A stretch of DNA of 64,000 nt from Anseranas semipalmata (taxonomy: Eukaryota > Chordata > Aves > Anseriformes > Anseranatidae). How positions within the stretch are numbered: the first letter of the stretch is position 1; each line of letters starts with the position of its first letter. The position numbers and the translations under genes were made by a program. Location: the NCBI GenBank assembly GCA_013399115.1, contig VXAA01006433.1, forward strand, positions 1,495,279-1,559,278, written 5' to 3'. The notes under the pieces are model-generated. The model had not been told where the DNA came from, ran no database searches, and worked only from the letters and a program-made list of their open reading frames with translations. Shown one piece after another: positions 59,901-64,000 of the stretch.

Positions 59901-62900
59901 TTCCCAGTACATCCTGTGTATTCTGTGGGTACTTTGTTTATTATGGACACTTTAGGAAAGAGACTCCATTTGTGGCTTGTAGAGCAACAAGCACATTGTT
60001 CTTAATGAATAAATAATAGTAAAATGAGCTTGGCAGCCTAGGTAAACACATTTGTTCATCCTATTATGTTGGCAATGTCTCAGTACTAAAAGAATAGCAC
60101 TTAAACCTTAAAAAAAAAAAAGCTTATTTGATCATCCAGTTCAATTTTTCCTACCACTTCAGGACTGTTCCCAGTAGCGGGTTTCAAAGTGCTTGCTTAA
60201 ATATCCCATGCATTGGTGTTTCTGTCGCTACCTCCTGTGACACCTGTGCTCACAGCTCTAGCTCAGTGACATGCAGGAGCATGATTCAGACAGTGCAAAG
60301 GTTCTCATCTGCAGTTTCTAAATTAAATGAGCTTTAGTTTAATGGTATTTGAGATTCTGAGGAATAAATAAAGAGGTTAAAAGAAGCTTCAAGAGAATAG
60401 AGAACATGTGGAAAACAGGCTGGGCAGGGCTGGGGTGAGCCTATGTCTTCTTCCATTGAAAGTCTTGGAAACTCAAGAAATTTTTTGTACCAGGTTCTAC
60501 AGAAGAGAGAAAAATGGGGAATGCAATTGATGAGTGAGGTGTTTAAGGATGACATTGACAAAACCAGATGAGTAAGCTCAACTATGAGTTAGTCTCTCCA
60601 GGCTGAGTGACAGTAACTCAGAAATATATTTATGTTCTTTCCTTTATTCACGTTTTCTCTGGTTTTGGTCTGTAACTGTGTTTTATTGTTGCTTCTACTG
60701 GTAACAGCCTGAATGTAGAAGTTGTTATTAATAGCTGGTTTTAGTAGTATATCTATCTCACTCATTATTTTTTTTTTCTCTGGTGTTATACACCCTCCCA
60801 GTGCTAAAAGTTTGCTAGGAATGCCAATACTAGGTTTATTGTATGTATCCAAACTGAACTCTTTTCAACCCCGTGACACTTGCAAGCCATTGCTTGGCTC
60901 CTACAGAGAAAACCAAATATCCCATTCTCATAAGCAGTGGAAGGGTTGGGGATGAGATGAGTAAAACGTTATTTAGTAGTTTCTCATAAAAAGATACCCA
61001 TAAAAGCATTATATATCTGAGCAGAGAGGATTCATCACACGAAGATTTTTTGCATGAAAAAATTTTATTGAATGAAATGTTTGATCATGGGAATCTCAGC
61101 AGAGGATTGACCTCAAGTGGTTAGTAGAAGATATAATGATGGCGTGTGAGAAGAGCTTGAAAGAAAGTTATATTCCCATTTTGATTCTTTAGCATTGTCT
61201 AATATGGAAATTTGCTTTCTTTTGGGCAGTAAGGTAATTTAATGCTCTATTAGCTGAATATTATTTATTTATATTTATTATAATTTATAAATATGGGTGA
61301 GGAAACTCAAAATATAATAAGCTGGCTTCTTAGCACCAGGAAGTCTTTAGAAATCCTGTGGTTTGAGGGATCCCCACAGCACTTCCCTGCAATGAAGTAG
61401 AACAGATTTCTTTAGTTTTGTATATTATACTTTTCATTTCTCTTTCTTACTTTTCTATTTTTTATTATATTTCTTTTTATTGTAGAGGTAGATCTTGAAC
61501 TGCCAAAAGGCTTAGCCCATTTTGCCTTCACTGATAAGTTGATAACCCCTCTGTCTAATCTGCCTTTAAAACAAGGCACTTTCTTTGTTTCTGTTGAGAG
61601 TTAATTACCTAGGCTGTCACACAGCCCAAGGAAAAATGATATTTCATATGACGGTGGAAGAGAACTCTTTGGAGAACTGCCTAAGGAATGCTTCTCATAA
61701 ATCTATCATGAGAAAATTTCTTTTACTTATCATAACATATTATGAACTGCTTTGAGTGGCGACCTAAGCAAGTGGAATAGAATGTTAGTGGGAAATTTGG
61801 GAGTTTCATTCTGGAAAAGAAGTGAGTCTATTTTGGAAATATTTGTGTGTGCATGGGTATAATCTCAGCTAGATGAGAATACAAAACATGCAAAGTTGAA
61901 ATATCTCAAATATGCGATCACCACTGTAATGGATTGGGTAGGAAATAATTAAGATACCTAATGCCAGTGGCTTTGAAGCCGCAAATAAAAAGGCAACACA
62001 ACATGCAGAGATAAGAGGTAGCAAAGTGAAACAGCACACTGTATGGGGACAGCTGTGCAGCTTTAGGAAAGAGTTACAGCAGGAACTGCTGTGGAGAAAT
62101 GATTACAGCTGTCAGACTAACGGGGTGGCTGTGTAAAGGAAGAGGGAACAGAGTACCAGCACGAAGCAAAAGAAAGAAGAAATAGAGCATCATTGAACTG
62201 AAGGAGGGAACTACTGTTGTTTCTAGCATTTTTTTTAAGGCACTGTTTACAAAAACAATGTCGGTATTTCTTGTACTTCTAGAAGGAGGATATTTTCTGG
62301 ATGGGGGATGCCTAAATAAGTCTGAAAGCTTTCTCGATAATGAAGACCAGGAGGGAGGCAGCGTGCTGCTGCTGTGGATTGATGCTCTGGATGTAACACA
62401 GTCCTGGTTTAGAGTCAGCAGCAGGTTGGGACATGGCAGAGCCGGTAAATCCAGCTGCCAGGCAAGACTAATCTCCCTGCCTCAGCATCAGTATTTCCTG
62501 GTTGTTCAGGGCTCTTGTCCAGAGGTTTTGGAGGGAAGCTGCTTCTGCATTTTTTTATTTCTTATTTATACTTCTGTTTTCCCCTGCTGTGGTGACTGTC
62601 ATCTTGATAGAGAGCGGAGAAATCCTTCTTAAAAGCGTTGTTAAATCAGTTAATTTGGTATTCTGTAGGTAAGGAATACATAGGGAGTGTTAGTGGGCTG
62701 AAAACAAAACAAAAAGAAAGGGCATAAAAATGAGAAACATCAGAAATATGGTGTGGATGAAATTCTGTTATTTCCATGACCATAATTACTAGAGCTGTCA
62801 GAGGGACTAAGCCTTCTGTAATAAGGGCTGATCTTAGCAGCCACTGACTTTCATGGTTGAACATGAAATCTCTTTTTTGTTTAAATCAAAATAGCACGTA

Positions 62901-63952
62901 GAGACATGACAACCAGATAATAGAAACTCGAGGAGAATGAATGCAGCACGGTAAGCAGGGATGTGCAGAAGCTATTCCACACACTGACCAAGGGCTGGGG
63001 CCAGGCATTCCCTGGAAACCCCAGGGTGCGGGCACCTTCCCCTGCCTTTCTGCTATGGGATCTCAGCAGCCAGTGCTGGGCTCTGCAAATCTCCCTTCCC
63101 ACGTGCCAGCTCCTAAACCAGCTGTGGGGCTGTGTCTGTGTAGAAGAAACCTGTTTTTGTCCTGAGAAACCCTGTTGGGTTTTAGTGCATTAAGGTGTTG
63201 GTCCTGCAGATGGCCGGTATTCTGACCTTAAGAGGGGGTCCTGGGAGCACTTCTGTGTCAAGGCAGGTGAAGGTGAAAGCAAAGTTTTCAAATGCCATTT
63301 ATGAAACGCAGAGTAGTCAAAACAGTTGCAAAGATGTATAAAGAGAACTACCAGGAAAAAGAGGGAGCTGTGTTTCCTCTCTTCTCCAAAAATGAAATCC
63401 CACCTGGATGCAGCTTGCAGGCTGCAGACACGTACCTCGTGCATCTTGGTGGAGCTGCCAGGAGCACAGCCCTGGTGAGTCCAGCAGCCTTGGGCATGTC
63501 TGCTGGGAAGAGAGCCCCTGACTCCCTGCCCGGGCTAGCAGTAGAGACAGACAGCGTAATACTGTAGGATCACAAAATTAGGCAGTACACTTAGTTCTCC
63601 AGAATATATTATGGCCAGATTCTCACAGGAAGGATAATTTCCACCTGTTGTCTACTGCCTGCTTCACAACAGACTCTTTTTGCCAACGTGCGTCCTTTAC
63701 ATCACTGAGTTTTATTGTGGTCGTCCGAATTAATAATAATCGGACTAAACCAAGAAATTAGTTTTAGTTGCTGCTGTTCTTTACAAATAATATCATAATC
63801 TTGCGTTGGGAAAGTGTTGTCAGTCTGCCAAATTTCTTCTCTTTAAGAAAGTTCTCATTTGGGGTTGATTACACAGGTTGCAGAGAGACATTAGAGGATC
63901 AGAGTTCACAAGCTGTGGTGATTAAAACCTCTCTCTTACATTTTTGGTTTAG

Positions 63953-64000
63953 GTTACATTGAAGAATCTTGCACAGTTCCTTGCCCATTTGATTGCAAAT
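63953..64000 (+). CDS. THSD7B: THSD7B internal exon, first 48 bases (continues beyond window)
   Basis: After TTTTTGGTTTAG the exon completes a split Gly (G + GT), then encodes 15 codons, YIEESCTVPCPFDCK, and runs off the window. This closes the TSP1 repeat opened in exon 46809-47072, with the family's PCP-x-DCK end. Human THSD7A has YIEEACIIPCPSDCK here, and the F in CPFDCK is THSD7B-like. The next tryptophan-containing segment of the following repeat must lie downstream. Confidence 0.94.

Larger units (their letters stand above)
47073..63952 (+). other. THSD7B: Intron of 16,880 bp, phase 1
   Basis: Bounded by GTAAGG at 47073 and TTTTTGGTTTAG ending at 63952. It holds a small CR1 3' end near 50.58 kb, homopolymers, an N gap at 53536, a 20-bp tandem duplication at 55472, a GA-rich tract at 56555, a possible conserved block near 58 kb, and a 127-bp-period repeat near 59.7 kb. 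Elsewhere I see no gene, RNA or named repeat. Many ORFs of 60-157 codons occur on both strands without family resemblance. Confidence 0.85.
1..64000 (+). other. THSD7B: Internal part of a THSD7-family gene locus (probable THSD7B)
   Basis: The whole window lies inside one transcription unit read on the plus strand. Six exons at 208, 6842, 8043, 42082, 46809 and 63953 join in frame without a stop codon to give about 286 residues of cysteine-rich TSP1 repeats. From family knowledge, THSD7 proteins are large type I membrane proteins with many TSP1 repeats outside the cell; THSD7A is linked to endothelial and podocyte biology, while THSD7B is poorly characterised. The choice of B over A rests on remembered B-like stretches: KDDCTF, TKSRRR, LTG before the basic cluster, and CPFDCK. 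The order and spacing of residues also follow human THSD7A throughout, so family membership is near certain and the paralogue call is less so. Neither gene end is in the window. Confidence 0.85.

Noticed and set aside
1..64000. CRISPR arrays, bacterial operons, tRNA or rRNA genes, endogenous viral genes
   Set aside because: The window is vertebrate intron sequence. I saw no spaced identical repeats, no operon layout, no cloverleaf or rRNA cores, and no retroviral LTR, primer-binding site or viral protein motif. A covariance-model search would be needed to exclude small intronic RNAs.

Overview
This window is vertebrate, most likely avian, genomic DNA. It lies entirely inside one long plus-strand gene, and every coding base I can support belongs to that gene. 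The sequence is AT-rich and gene-poor. It carries old, decayed CR1-type LINE fragments, homopolymer runs and short N gaps, as expected of a bird draft assembly. CR1s also occur in turtles and crocodilians, so 'bird' is an inference from CR1 type, low repeat load and compact introns.

The gene is a THSD7-family gene (thrombospondin type-1 domain-containing 7), best matched to THSD7B. Six consecutive internal exons are visible: 208-323, 6842-6974, 8043-8146, 42082-42276, 46809-47072, and the first 48 bases of one starting at 63953. All visible splice sites are GT-AG. The split codons at all five junctions join in frame, giving about 286 uninterrupted residues from the middle of the extracellular TSP1-repeat region, with 28 cysteines. 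There is no start codon, signal peptide, transmembrane segment or stop codon here; those lie outside.

Layout: 1-207 is the end of an upstream intron. Introns inside the window are 6.5 kb (324-6841), 1.07 kb (6975-8042), 33.9 kb (8147-42081), 4.5 kb (42277-46808) and 16.9 kb (47073-63952). The first holds a cluster of ancient CR1s, including a minus-strand CR1 inserted into a plus-strand CR1. The 33.9 kb intron holds three or four more CR1 fragments, a compound TG/TA microsatellite and a perfect 22-bp palindrome. The 16.9 kb intron holds a 127-bp-period tandem repeat, a 20-bp tandem duplication and a 27-base N gap.

I found no second protein-coding gene, RNA gene, CRISPR array, provirus or novel biological system. 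Apart from those that run through exons, the open reading frames of 60-170 codons scattered through the window look like chance ORFs in non-coding DNA. The observations most worth checking are the nested CR1s, a CR1 copy with a displaced internal duplication, the palindrome, a possible RFX X-box enhancer in intron 42277-46808, and the lack of an O-fucosylation motif in the TSP1 repeats seen here.
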